Source: Porodaedalea pini | Lineage: Eukaryota; Basidiomycota; Agaricomycetes; Hymenochaetales; Hymenochaetaceae | Length of the DNA stretch: 64,000 nucleotides | Assembly (NCBI GenBank): GCA_002794775.1 | Contig: NBAY01000039.1 | Span: 124,001-188,000 of the forward strand | Direction of reading: 5' to 3' | Part shown: in pieces, positions 22,650-34,264 of the stretch | Numbering within the stretch: position 1 is the first letter of the stretch | How the letters are laid out: every line of letters starts with the position of its first letter | The notes under the pieces: model-generated | What the model saw: only the letters and a program-made list of their open reading frames with translations | Database searches by the model: none | Told to the model about the DNA's origin: nothing | Position numbers and translations under genes: made by a program

Positions 22650-23930
22650 TTATGACCGTGAGGTAAAAGCTCTTGGACCCTTCTCTGCTTCCGCAGGGCG
22701 TCCGAGAAGCGGTCCGGACGTGGCATATCCAAGTTGCTCAACTGCCCGTTGCAGGACTGCAGTCAGTGCCTCTCGTACACGTCGCTTCTCCGCTGTGTCT
22801 GGGGCTTTCACTGGAGCCACCTCTTCGAGGTCGCCTATATCTGCGCCATCGCGCCTTAGCGATGCAACACCGCCGGAAGCTCGAGCTGCTGCTAGTATCT
22901 CGACAAGGTGCGAATCATCGAGGGGCGGCGCAAATGTGATTCTTAAAGATTGACGCAGGCGCGGTAGGAACTTTGCAGGGAAGCCAGATGGACGGGGTTC
23001 GGGCATCACATTCTCGAAGCCTACGAAGTCGATTTCGATAGCATGCAAGAGCAAAGCATTAGGTAGAACCATTAGGTACAACGGTATATTGGCAAATAAT
23101 AAAAAACGCACCAGATATCCACATAGGGATGATAACTGGCAGGCGCTGGCTTTCCATGATGATGCGACCTCTTGATCCTTAGCTCGTTAACCTCGAGAAG
23201 TCGGTCTTTGAATAGGCTGAAAACTCACGTCCCCCATTTGAAGCGAGGTAATCTCGCAACGAGGTCCTTTTCTCCGCTTAACCCGCCGACATCCTTCGTG
23301 CTACGTAGGACCTCATACTGGTATGGCTGGTTGACCTTGCCCTCGCCGAAGAGGTGCACCCAGCCCCCTTTATCTAATTTCTGAATTGCAGCATCAACGG
23401 CAGGTTGGTACACACCATTGCCACGGAACGTCTCCAGCACCTGCCCTTTGCGAAAGAATGCAGAGAAAACACTTCCTAGGCCAGAATGATGGGACTTACA
23501 AGCAAATGTTAACTGAGAACGAGCTTACGGATTAGTGAACATAATGTCGGATGCTCCAAGAGCCCAGCGCATGTCACGCAGATTAAGAAAACAACGTGCA
23601 GGAAGAACTCCCCATGCTAGCGGGTCATCCAGACTACATGGCTAGTTTCAGAAAATCCGACCGTCCCAGAAAGTAAGGAAAGATCTTAACGTTGATACAT
23701 GATTCGCAACTGCATAAACAGAGTCAATAACGCAGACCGTCTGAAGTGGTACAGCGCTCACCGGTGACGATGCCCCGACCATTGTTACGTGCGGTGTCAT
23801 CAAGTGCACTGAGTAGATGGTGAAGCCCCGTAACTGATACAGATTTACTGAACCCAAGGTTCAGAAAGGCTTTACATGCAAGTCCAACTGTGCCGATTGT
23901 ACAAGCCGACAACAGTCGGTGCACTGACAT
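22650..23930 (-). CDS. TAZ1: Tafazzin-like monolysocardiolipin acyltransferase
   Basis: Transacylase that remodels cardiolipin in mitochondrial membranes. Exons on the minus strand: 23930-23762, 23709-23691, 23633-23529, 23471-23229, 23170-23112 and 23020-22650, giving 321 residues. The catalytic HX4D motif, NHVSTLDDP, is built across the 19-nt micro-exon 2 and exon 3. Further tafazzin landmarks are FTNPVFSAFFRKGQVLETFR, VHLFGEGKVNQP, GTGRIIMES and PMWISGFENVMPEPRPSG. The N terminus has one hydrophobic helix (LLSACTIGTVGLACKAFL), consistent with membrane insertion. An upstream in-frame ATG at 24050 would add 40 residues and seems less likely. All five introns are GT..AG; that between exons 3 and 4 requires the acceptor GAAG at 23475-23472. 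Confidence 0.9.
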
Positions 23931-25222
23931 TGACGCGGAACGACGGCAGGCACAAAGCTTCACAGTGGACTTATTTGCGTTACGTGATTTGTTTGTTCCA
24001 CCAAAGAAACGCGTCGCGCCTTGCGCTTTTCTCCAACACCACAACTTCACATACTCTTAGCAACGACGTAGTTCCAAGAACAAAATAAAAACAGAAATAC
24101 ATGGCGTACGGTATCATGGAGGTGCAGAGATGCAGAAAAGAACAGATACGCAAATGGATGAGATGAGGACACAATGAGAGGCGGGATAATTGAAAATAGC
24201 AGAAACTTTGCTCGTGGTTGTGCGCATGGATTACTATGAGAAGGAACAGTTAGGGAAAAACAAGAGAGAAATGAGCAAGTAGAAGGACATTGGTGCGTAA
24301 GAGGGTGCGCAGAGGCCGGGAGATGATACTACATGTGAAAAGGTGTGAACAACGTGGAGCCTGGAGAGATTTGGTCCATGATCAATGTAGATGGAGGATA
24401 GTAAGGAAGGTGGTGGGAGACTCAGTCAAATAGGACGATGAACGAGAAGAAATGAACGAGAGGAAAGTCGCGAGAATACAGCGGTCAGGCGAGCCTGTCG
24501 CCAACGACGCACGGCAGAGGATTTTTCTTTTCTTTTCCTTAATCTTTTTTCTACCCTGCAGTTTCCCCGCAACACCGTGGCGGCCAAGTACGAGCCACAA
24601 GGAAAGATGTAAATAAGAATGAGGAAGTGAAGGAGATTCAGGGAGAGAGGAGAACGAGAGAAACTAAGAAGAGGCCGAGGAGACGGAAGATTCTCTTGAC
24701 AAGGACGCCTGCTCCAGGCAATCCCCGTCTAGATGAAGCACTCCGCCATTCCCTTGGCTATCTCCTTTCAAAAGCATTTATAGTTAGTGAAATAGATGTC
24801 TGTAACAGTCGTCACACTTGCACGACAAGTGCCGAGTGTCATGGCCACCGTGTCTATAGTGTGACAAGGAAACTCGAGTAATAAACATGTAGTTGTTATG
24901 AAGAGGCGTGGGTATGGAGAACCGTCTGAAGAGGAAAGCTTGAACAATGGACATTCGACGCGGCGCCCTTGGAGGTGATGAATTCAGACAGTAGACGGAT
25001 CGACATGGCTTCGTCGGGTTAGTGTCATTTCGGCGTCCATATCAACGAGGACTGTTACATTGGAGGAAGCCGATTTCTCATCGAGGGACTCGATTGTGGG
25101 AACCTCCTTGAACGCTAGAAGGGAGGGAGCATTGACGTCTTCGACCGAAGGAAGGTTTAACGAACGAAGAGCTGATTTGTAGGCGGTGATAGAGTTGCTC
25201 ATGTCGACATTGATGTCAGCAT
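23931..25222. other. Gene-free, purine-rich interval
   Basis: From about 24170 to 24710 the plus strand is markedly A/G-rich. A 92-codon minus-strand open frame at 24984-25259 (ending in a Ser/Thr/Val-rich tail) could be the C terminus of the next gene if a frame change is allowed. No recognisable domain was found. Confidence 0.4.
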
Positions 25223-26111
25223 TTAGCTGTCGCTCATCCATGACATCGACCTCGACCACGGCTTAGTTTCTGAAAGGCACGATGGAGGCGTTACTAACAG
25301 CGTCAACTTGGTATAGTCGAAGACGCTCCGAGGTTTAAAGACACCTTGCATCAAGGTGTTCGAGAGCTCATCGCCTGCGCCGATAGCCATTGAGACATCG
25401 AAAGATTTTGAACCCATGACGATCGCATTCGGGTGCCACTGCGATGAAAAAATGGCAAAGGCCATTTCGATGTTATCGCTTAATGGAATGATGTTGGCGA
25501 ATGGACGAGCCAACACATTAGCAGATATGGCCTGTGTGATCTTGTATTAGGCATGCCTGTGCAGGCGGAGAACATACTGTAAGCATACCTGGTCTGCCAC
25601 TGCATAGTGAGCGAAGAGCAGCGACCGGCAGGTGTTAGCCACTGCCAGTAATGACAGAGTGGAAGGGATATGTGCATCCAGTAGGAGGACGGAAGAATCC
25701 TGTGGAACAAAAAGTGTGAGTACGGGTGGCACTGATATAGGACAAGGACACCGTACTTGAAGTTCGGGTGTGTGGCGACATACGTTGGCAGCAGCCCAGT
25801 TGATGTACTGAGCGATGTAGCATGTAGGTCTGAGTCCGCGATTGCAGCGGGGAGAGGGGAGTCGGAGGGTGGAGTCGAGTGACACTGGTCAACAGTGGAG
25901 GAACAGCTCGACCAGTCGACGCGGCTAGCGCGTCAACGCACGATCGAAGCTGTGAGAGGTTGTAAGAGGTGAAGGAGCAAAAGTAGACTTTCCCGAGGAC
26001 GGCTGGAGGTTGGGGCGGACCATGATGGGGTAGGAGACAAACTGTGAGGAAGATGGAAAGCGACTCGCAGTCTGTTTTATAATCGTCCGGATTGAGAGAC
26101 CGAATGGTCAC
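25223..26111 (-). CDS. Unrecognised multi-exon gene
   Basis: Two clean 57-nt GT..AG introns (25756-25700 and 25588-25532) join three open segments in frame: up to 25757, 25699-25589, and 25531 onward. The protein would include CYIAQYINWAAANVCRHTPE, then SSVLLLDAHIPSTLSLLAVA, then ANVLARPFANIIPLSDNIEM, then WHPNAIVMGSKSFDVSMAIG. The run around TLSLLAVANTCRSLLFAHYA faintly recalls an F-box-like helix, but I would not assign it. The 5' exon and the start codon are uncertain. The frame ends at 25223, while an overlapping frame at 25259-24984 looks equally coding. The regular introns are the main support. Confidence 0.4.
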
Positions 26112-28426
26112 AACAAGTGACGTACCGTGTTAGACTCTCTGTATGGCATTTGACACCGTCAGTCTGTGCTGCAAACTGTTATCACATTTTCCTTTGTTGC
26201 GAAACTCAGTTTATACATTTGGACGACGAGTTCGAATTCAGCAAGTCGAAGTGAGTTCATCTTGAGTTCCCTTCCGCGAATTAAAACAGAATTTAGCAGA
26301 GAAATGGATTAGGCAGGAGTTCTGTCTGTATCTTGAGGTATCGAGAAAACGAGTAAGAAGACCAAAGCAAATATGCGTAGAGTTTGATGCTTCAAATTGC
26401 GTTAAATGAGTCCGACAGTCTGTTGTGATTTCAGCTCTGAGCTTCGTCCATAAACCCTTGCACGACTCGAGGTCATACATGAATTAACAGCGAAAGAAAT
26501 GGATGGAATCTTAACCCATGGCGAGCGCATCGGTCGCAGAAAGTGGAAGCGAGAGGACGACATGACACAGAAACGGCGAACGAGCACGTGTCATGTAACG
26601 CTTTCCTTGAGATCACATGTAACCGCATGTTTACTCTTATGCATGGTCGGACAGCTGCTTATGCTTGGTGCGATTGACATTTCCTCAACTGCAGAACTTA
26701 GCAGAATCCGATTTTCTTTGGCCAAATCCTGCGGGTCCCGTTGACACGTGCAGTCCCTTCCCGAGCGTCTTGCTGAACTCGGTCTCCAGGGACAGCCGGA
26801 ACTAAGGCCATTATCTGCTCCTTGGTCCACGTCTCAATTAGAAGGTTAGAGGGAAAACAACAAAAGGCTGCCCCATGTACATAGGGGCGCATCCTTGATC
26901 TCAACTCATTGTCATCTGCAGTCACGTTCAACGCAGCAAGAATCGTAACGGATACTCGTGCAGAAAAGGAGAAGCACGATGAAGATCTGAAGGACATTGG
27001 CTTGAAGCAAAGGAAAGGAAACACGAACACGAGATAAACTGACACGTCGAAATTCCTTGGCGTCTGAATACTTTGCGGAACCATCTAGTCTCCCGAAATA
27101 CCCTCCGTAGCACCTGTCGTCATTTGAATTCACTGAATTCACCCTCGCCATTCATCTCGGAATAGTCACCAGATGCCATCGCTGCCGCACGAAACCACGT
27201 ACGGCTACTTCCCCTCATTTCAGGCGAGAAAATGCTATCCATCAACGCAATTGAGCTCCGTGACGCTTTGGGTTCGATGTTTGTTCAATGCGCGACAGTT
27301 TTGTACGATTGGAACGCAGCTGAAGAGCGGTTCGTCCTAATGTGTGGTGTCGATGAGAAGAGTCAGATCATACTTGACGGAATGGACGAGGTGGTTAGCG
27401 GAAGGTCGGTCTTTGAGACTCGCTCGCACGACTCATATTCATGGCATTTACAACTGCATCTCATAGTTCATCGACTTCGTAGGTTACAAATGCTGATGAT
27501 AACCTTGCGGGAAGTATGGGTCTCTAATGCTTTTGTTCAAAATAAAGCAACAAAGGAGCAACGGCACGGGTTAGGACAACAACCCAGCCGTCTTCACATT
27601 TGTACACTCTTTCTCCTCCGCTCTGGCCTGGGCCAGAATTGAAATAACAAGAAGGTCTCTTCTGAGGGTCTCTCGGACTTAATCTCCAATGACTGTATCG
27701 TACCAATACAGACATCTCGCGCATAGGCTAGGTAATTCTAGACGAGGAACCGTGGCACAACCGCGTACAAGAGCGTATCTGATGAGATTCGAGTTCTGAA
27801 GTTACAATCACCGCCACGGCATGTCGCACTCAAGGATTCTAGGACCACAAGTTCACGAGGCCTGCCCGACTTATCGAGCGCTGCTTATGCGTAAGTTCAC
27901 ATCACTCGGAATCAATCATACTTCAACCCTTCTCCATACTAATTCAACAGTATTGCTATGCAGCGATTATCACGGAAACATAATAATGATCAATATGCAT
28001 CCCGCTGGTAAGTTCTTTCCGTCCTGCACAAACATGATGCCACTTTAAATAACTCCTGCGCTGATAGCAGGGAGGAGCCTCGCGTGGAGCACGTCGGCAA
28101 CCTGCCCGTTCTTCGCAAGTATACAGCCTTGTTGGGTCGCCGCTGCTGAATGTGATGCTAAATCTCAACAGCATTTGGACTACCTTGATCATATACTCAA
28201 ATATCAACATCAAATGCGCCCGCAGAGATATTATGACAGTCCATCATAGCCATGATCTCCCATAAAGCTCGAGTTGTTACCATATTGGTACTTTTTCCAA
28301 TATAAATGACGAGTTGTGTTCTACCTTAAGGAGTTCATAGAGCTCCCGCTGGATCGGTTATATTGACACACGTACAGAACCTCTTCCATCCCGCGACTCG
28401 CCGCCCAAAAAGTCGAGCTCCCAGAC
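26112..28426. other. Stretch with no recognisable gene
   Basis: Contains short open frames on both strands, such as 26698-27084 minus and 27232-27642 plus. None has a convincing motif, signal peptide or splice pattern. A small gene could be hidden here. Confidence 0.4.
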
Positions 28427-29488
28427 ATGCTCTCAAGAATCCCACCAACTGTAAGACTCTCTGACCTTGCCTCCTTCCAAGGCTTGGACAGACCGAGCTC
28501 AGTAGCGTTGGTAAGTGTGTGGTCTCGATCATCTTGACTATATTCTCATTGACATACCCTGACGAAGGCCGATCTAGTGCTATGGTGTCTTTTCACTCTT
28601 GTGTACGCCGTCCTCATTTTGCTCTGCATCTCCCCCATTCTACGCCTCCCCTTGCACCGTACGCCCTTCCTCGTGGTCTTCGTCACTATGAGCTGCGTCA
28701 TCGTCCAGAGCACTCTGTACATTGCATACATTGTCACGTACCATAGCGTGAACGCAGTCGGCTTTTTGGACTTTGACATATACAATGCCATTGAAGCGGT
28801 CGAACGTTTCTTCGGGGACTGGGAGATGCCCCTTCTGTTTCTCGCCCTCGCCCTACTGTTTCTGAACCGTCGCAGGCAGACGACGCCTGCGCTCCAGAGA
28901 ATCGATAAATACATATCTAGAGGAACTCTCTTCTGTTGTGCAATTGTTTTCGTCGCAGCCACGGTGGCGTCGGGTCTCAATGCGGCAGCACACATTGCTT
29001 ACAGACGGTCTCGCCATCCCTCTCGGCCTACTACTATAGAAGATGCGATAATTGTGTCCAAAGCACAGCGCCGCCACACACATGCTCAATATGTGCTTAT
29101 TGCATTGTGGTCTGTTACGAGTCTCTGCGTGCCCGCTCTCACTGTCCTCGTTTCCCTTAGCGGAAAGCCCGCGGTGAGGCATGATAAGGTCTGTGCTGAA
29201 TCGTGACCCTCTCGCATCTGGTTACGTCTCGTTTTTATTATTAATGAGAATTACTTTCCCTAGATATCTATGGTCTTACTTTCCACTGTCATACCGCTAT
29301 GCATATTGCTCATCGTGGACACCATCGTGATCACCATTCAAACTCGTCCAAGTGTATCCTATACATATGGAGCCTAAGATCGTCTGATGCTTGCGGAAGG
29401 AATCGTCAGGAACTTACTCAGTTCCGCGCTGTTCACAATCATAGTTACGTTAGGATTGAAACAGAATAACTGGGAGTCTGATGGGTAA
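28427..29488 (+). CDS. Uncharacterised multi-pass membrane protein, paralogue
   Basis: Exons: 28427-28510, 28568-29188, 29264-29351 and 29400-29488, giving about 293 residues. The first exon is short and polar (MLSRIPPTVRLSDLASF) and the first intron falls just before ADLVLWCLFTLVYAVLILL. This matches the paralogue at 20504-21635, where the same junction precedes ADITLWSVFNLVYLVL. Hydrophobic segments continue through VFVTMSCVIVQSTLYIAY, then LFLALALLFL, then LFCCAIVFVAATVASGL, then VLIALWSVTSLCVPALTVLV. Two further helices are encoded by the last exons. The extreme C terminus is uncertain: an open exon-like stretch at about 29521-29631 (LVQLKDEQMLLNDVTLKLK) could belong to an alternative form. 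Family and function are unknown. Confidence 0.7.
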
Positions 29489-30101
29489 AATTTATATCCT
29501 ACTGCGTTCTCAATTTAGAGTTATGTTTCACCAAATCGCCACTTGGTACAGCTCAAGGACGAGCAGATGCTCCTCAATGACGTTACCTTGAAATTGAAGA
29601 CCCGCCTCATGAAGCCCCTTCGTAAAGCTGTAAGTCCTTATTGAACCTCCTTGATGCTCATAGTGGTTTATGCTCTCGCAAATGAAGATTTGCTATGTCT
29701 TTGCTTGGTAGCGTAAATGACTGCCTGAACGGTTGAATAAGCGGATTAAACATGAAGGACTTTACCTCTAGCTCATATTGTTTCATTTTCATCTATCCGA
29801 TCCTTCTGCTGTGCCCTCTCTTATATTGTGCAATGTATCAAACCCAGAGGGATTAACAGATTAACAGATTAAAGAAAAGACGACGTATGAGATAAGCCTT
29901 CGGCAATGATCGGCAATAGATCTAGAGTTGCCTGACTTCTCAAACTGGCGCGTAAAATACCCAGGCTTGTTTTTTCGTCTTCCTCTCATCGCTTCCCGCC
30001 CCTCTCCTCATCGTCGCGCCCCATCTCTGGCGACGTTGCGCTTGCTGTGCCCGTGTTTGAGCTGGAATTTAACAATCCGGCAGCTGTTGCATATTTGAAC
30101 A
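29489..30101. other. ERG25 upstream region
   Basis: Holds the ERG25 promoter. Apart from the exon-like stretch near 29521-29631, no coding signal is seen. CT-rich sequence (about 29980-30050) precedes the ERG25 start, as is common in fungal promoters. Confidence 0.4.
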
Positions 30102-31199
30102 ATGTCGAACGTAACTGCCCCCGCGATGAAGGCGGCCGAGTTCCTGTACGCGAACACAGACTTCACGCAGCTCAGCTGGTTGGAGCGCATGTGGGCTCAG
30201 TGGTATCTGTCGTTTAAAGACCCTGCGATCGCGACAGGTCTTATGTCCTTCCTCCTGCACGAGTTTGTCTACTTCGGACGCTGCATCCCTTGGATCATCG
30301 TCGACGCTATCCCATACTTCCGCAAGTGGAAGCTCCAGCCGAACAAGATCCCCACCGCGGCGGAGCAGTGGGAGTGCACGAAGCTCGTCCTTTTCTCCCA
30401 TTTCACGATTGAGCTGCCCCAGGTACGTTTTTATGTGAGCTTCATGTTTTGCTGGAATTGAGATGTAAGTAGATCTGGCTCTTCCACCCGCTCGCCGAGT
30501 CGATTGGCATGTCGACCTGGCAGGTGCCGTTCCCCGACTGGCGAACCATGCTCGGCCAGATTGCTTTCTTCTTCATTTTCGAGGACGCATTCCACTACGT
30601 CGCTCACCAGGCGTTACACTATGGCCCGTTGTACAGACACATCCACAAGATCCATCACAAGTATTCCGCACCGTTCGGTCTTGCAGCTGAGTACGCTCAC
30701 CCAGCGGAGGTCCTCATCCTCGGCACCGGCACTATCGGCGGCCCTCTCCTCTACTGCTACCTCACGCGCTCACTTCACATTCTTACCGTGTACATCTGGG
30801 TCACGCTCCGCCTTTTCCAGGCTATTGATGCACACTCCGGCTACGGTACAACTTTTTCCTCAGTTTACTCTTTGAGCTCAAGCTGACTCCTGCACTGCAG
30901 ACTTCCCGTGGTCGTTGCAACACATTCTGCCATTCTGGTCAGGTGCGGACCACCACGACTTCCATCACATGGCATTCGTCAACAACTTCAGCACCTCGTT
31001 CCGCTACCTCGACTTCATCTTCGGCACGGACGACAAGTACCGTGAGTACAAGGAGAAGCTGCGCAAAGCAAAGGAGGCCGCCGCGAGCAATGGTGCATCG
31101 CGCGAAGAGCAGGAGGCCATCGAGCGCAAACTCGTTGAGGAGCATGAGAAGGCTGGTCTCCTTGCAGAGTCAATAGCGGAAAACAAACGTCCGTGGTGA
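30102..31199 (+). CDS. ERG25: C-4 methylsterol oxidase (ERG25-like)
   Basis: Non-haem di-iron membrane oxygenase of the endoplasmic reticulum that oxidises the C-4 methyl groups of sterol intermediates in ergosterol synthesis. Exons: 30102-30422, 30473-30845 and 30901-31199, giving 330 residues. The three His-box motifs of the fatty acid hydroxylase superfamily are present: HYVAH, HKIHH and HHDFHH, with the linked signatures [16 protein letters not shown] and HPAEVLILG. Several hydrophobic segments flank them. The C terminus is charged and ends [13 protein letters not shown]. Introns are 50 and 55 nt. The last exon and 3' flank were copied twice downstream in the pseudokinase array, while this copy appears intact. 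Confidence 0.95.
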
Positions 31200-31718
31200 T
31201 CTATTATTTTCTTGTGAAAACTTTATAGACGGACGAGGATTCTCTTTGTTTTTGGTTGAGAAAAGCTACATGCGAGTGTTGTCAGTCGGGTATTTTACCG
31301 GAATCAGTTAGTAATGTTAGGCACGGGTCAGCCTATCGTGTATGTGCAAGTTTAATCAATCGACTAAACACATTCGAGCATGAATGAAGAGAAAAGTGTG
31401 GTTGAGGGATAGTACTATGCGTCTAGCCTTCCTCTGGTCGCAAGGATAAATTAATTTGCAAATATGTTCTGAGCGTGATCGCAATGCATACAAAAACAGA
31501 AATAATGAGACATGAATTTTCCACTCTTTAGAGCTTTACTCCGAGCAAAGTACAGCAACCTCCTGTTACTTATGACCAAAGGGCATAGCGTGATGGCAAT
31601 ACGCAATGTATATAAGGTGCGTATGACTTTGATAGCTCTATCCTTGATAACCATTCATCTAGAGACCCACTGCAAACAAGACCCCAAAGCCAAATAAGAT
31701 TCAGGCCGACAAGCAACA

Positions 31719-33335
31719 ATGTCGAAGTCATACAGGAGTATAAAGCAGTATGAATTTGACCGGAACGACCTCGACGACTCGCGCGATAAGAGAGCAGTGA
31801 AAGTCGTGGTGAGTGTTGTGGAGTACTGCTGCTATTCATGTGGAGACGATAACCTGAAACTACATCCTTGACCGTCAATCTTTTTAAAGAAAGCGCTCCG
31901 GATGAATCAATCCGAACCTCGGGAAGAATCTCTTCGTTTTTACAGTAGGACAAAAGAGCACGCCGCAGATTGGAACCTAGCTGCCAAGTTCAAAACACTG
32001 AAGAGTCTGGAAAAGCACAGTGCCATCGTGAGTTCATGCCAGTGACATTACCTCACACATTCTCATCGCCAATTCCTTCCCTCACTGCTCTACCGGTGTC
32101 TAAAAATGTCACTTTCCTCGCAGATATCTTGCCTTGACTGGTTTGAGGATCCGTTCTACTTGAATTACTTAGTGGCGTTTGAGCCCCTCTCCGGTGGAAG
32201 CCTACTTGATCGCCTCCAAGCTTATCACTCTCGTGAAGCTTTTGTTGAAACGAGCGCACAATCTGCCATGAAGTGAGTTATGGTGCTTTGAAAGTGCCTC
32301 GTTGAAAGCATAACTCTTGTACCAGGCAGATTTTCTCTGGAGTAAAGTTTTTGCATAAACAACACATCGTTCATAGAGGTCTATGGTATGCTTCTGAGTC
32401 CGCTAAAGCTTTCAGTTCTCATACATATTATTTGATAGGCTCGAAAACTTTGTCTATCGCAGAAAGGGAGAGTCAACGATTAAGATAGCTAACTGGGATT
32501 AGTAAGTCTATGTTCGAGTAGATTTCTGACCTCACGTTTTCCTCGTGTTTCTTTGGCATTGCTTAACGAACGTCGGGATATACGCAGTGCCATGCAAGCC
32601 AAAACCGATCAGGAGTTGCATTTTCTGTCTGACAAGCATCTGTTTGACAACAAAAGACCGCTTTGTTCCTATTCTCCAGAAATGATCCAGGCGTCTCTTC
32701 AGAGTAAAGATGAAAAGAAAGAAGGCTATGGCAGGCCATCAGACCTGTGGGCCTTAGGGTTCGTAGCAGCCCTTGTCACCTTCGTTTTAGCAAGCAGAAC
32801 TAATCCTCTTCGCACACTATTGTCGTATACACCTTCTTCAAACACTGCAGGGTTTGCCTCTACATGATATGTGCCTTCCGGGTCCCTGTGCAGGTCCCAG
32901 AGAGCGAGCTTCACGATGTGCATGACCCAGAGAGCAATCTACACGACCGAAAGGAGAATTATCTGAAGATAGTCAGCGAGACCCAGATCCCATACAGGAG
33001 CGAGGACTGGGTTCGCGTCTCCAAGGAAGGTGTGCAACCCATCATATGTCCTCCGGAGGTGAAATAGACTGACTGAAGTAATGTATATAACTCATCATTC
33101 TGGCAGCCAAGGATCTCGTCGAGAAGCTTCTGTGTGTTGACCCGCAGTCGAGGATTACGATCGAGAAAGCACTTGATCATAAGGTGACCATGACTTCTCG
33201 AGTCTTGATAAACCATCTACTAACATAATTTACTGTGTGCAGTGGATAACGGCGTCTGATTTGAAACCTGCCGATGGAGGCGGGATACGGGACCTTGGGT
33301 TGGCGTTTGCCAATAAGAATTGTCGTCGCAAGTGA
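31719..33335 (+). CDS. Kinase-like protein 1, probable pseudokinase
   Basis: Multi-exon gene starting MSKSYRSIKQYEF. Recognisable kinase parts are a beta-3-like AVKVV, the hinge region VAFEPLSGGSLLDRL, the catalytic loop, the activation-segment end SPEM, GRPSDLWALGF, and the C-lobe end DLVEKLLCVDPQSRITIEKA then HKWI. The catalytic loop, created by splicing, reads HRGLWLEN instead of HRDLKPEN: the catalytic Asp is Gly and the Lys is Trp. The DFG position reads NWD. There is no glycine-rich loop. Exons include 31719-31808, the segment ending at the SAI codons before 32028, one starting about 32124, and a last exon ending with a stop at 33333-33335. Some middle exons are uncertain. The C-lobe resembles CaMK-type kinases. 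Confidence 0.7.
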
Positions 33336-33529
33336 GCCCGTGGTCGCGGTAGCAAATAGTCTGAGCTTGTCCTACTTAGTAGTGGATATGTGCTATGAAG
33401 TATTTCTCGCTTGACGCCAGACGAACAGTTTCTGTATACATGTACACGTGAGGTGCGTCGAACGGAAGTCATGGTGATGGTGAGTTGTCGGAGGACGGTC
33501 AGTGGGTCTCTGTTAGGATTGAAGCCGAA

Positions 33530-33680
33530 ACACGATTTTTGCTCAAGACGAAGGAAGCTGATCCGAACAAGTGTGACTGTGCATCGCACGAAGAATCGTG
33601 GATTCGTGGACGAACTCCTTGAGGAGCGTGAGAAAGTTGTTTTCCTTGCCGAGTCGATCCCGGTAAACAAGCGTCCATAG
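33530..33680 (+). pseudogene. Decayed copy of the ERG25 3' end
   Basis: Encodes a degenerate version of the ERG25 C terminus, for example EREKVVFLAESIPVNKRP compared with [13 protein letters not shown] in the intact gene. The following roughly 300 bp also resemble the ERG25 3' flank. No upstream ERG25 exons are present. It marks the boundary between array units 1 and 2. Confidence 0.75.
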
Positions 33681-34264
33681 TACTAATACTATTTCTGGTC
33701 TATCGGTTTCTTGTGGAATCTTTATTGGCGGAAGAGAGTTGCCGTCAACTCTCAACTTGGAAATACCACATGCGATTCTCGTCAGTCAAGGGCTATATCA
33801 GAATTGATTGGTAATGTCAAGCAGTGGTTAGCCTGTTGCACATACAGTATGCAAGTCCAGTCAATCGACTGAACTCTAGTACTCTCCAACGTGAGTGAAG
33901 AATAAAATGTCATCCGAGGGATAGTTTTATGGGTCTATTCCTCTGGGCGCAGGAATAAAGCTGGTTTGCACAGATGCCCGAGCGGTAGTAATCGCAACTC
34001 ATACAAAAATAGAAATGATGGTGCATGATTTTTCCTACTCTTTAGAGCTTTACTCCGAGCAAAATGTTGATCGGGAGTAAGTATCGGAAGCAAAGTACAT
34101 CAGCCTCCTGTTGCGACCAAGAGGGGTGGCGTGATGGAGCAATACGTAGTGTATATATGCAGGGTGACTGGGATTTTGATATCTTTGTCCTTCATAACCT
34201 TTCAGCTAGAGACACACTGCAAAAAAGCCCCCCAGCCAAGTAAGATTCAGGCCGACGAGAAACA

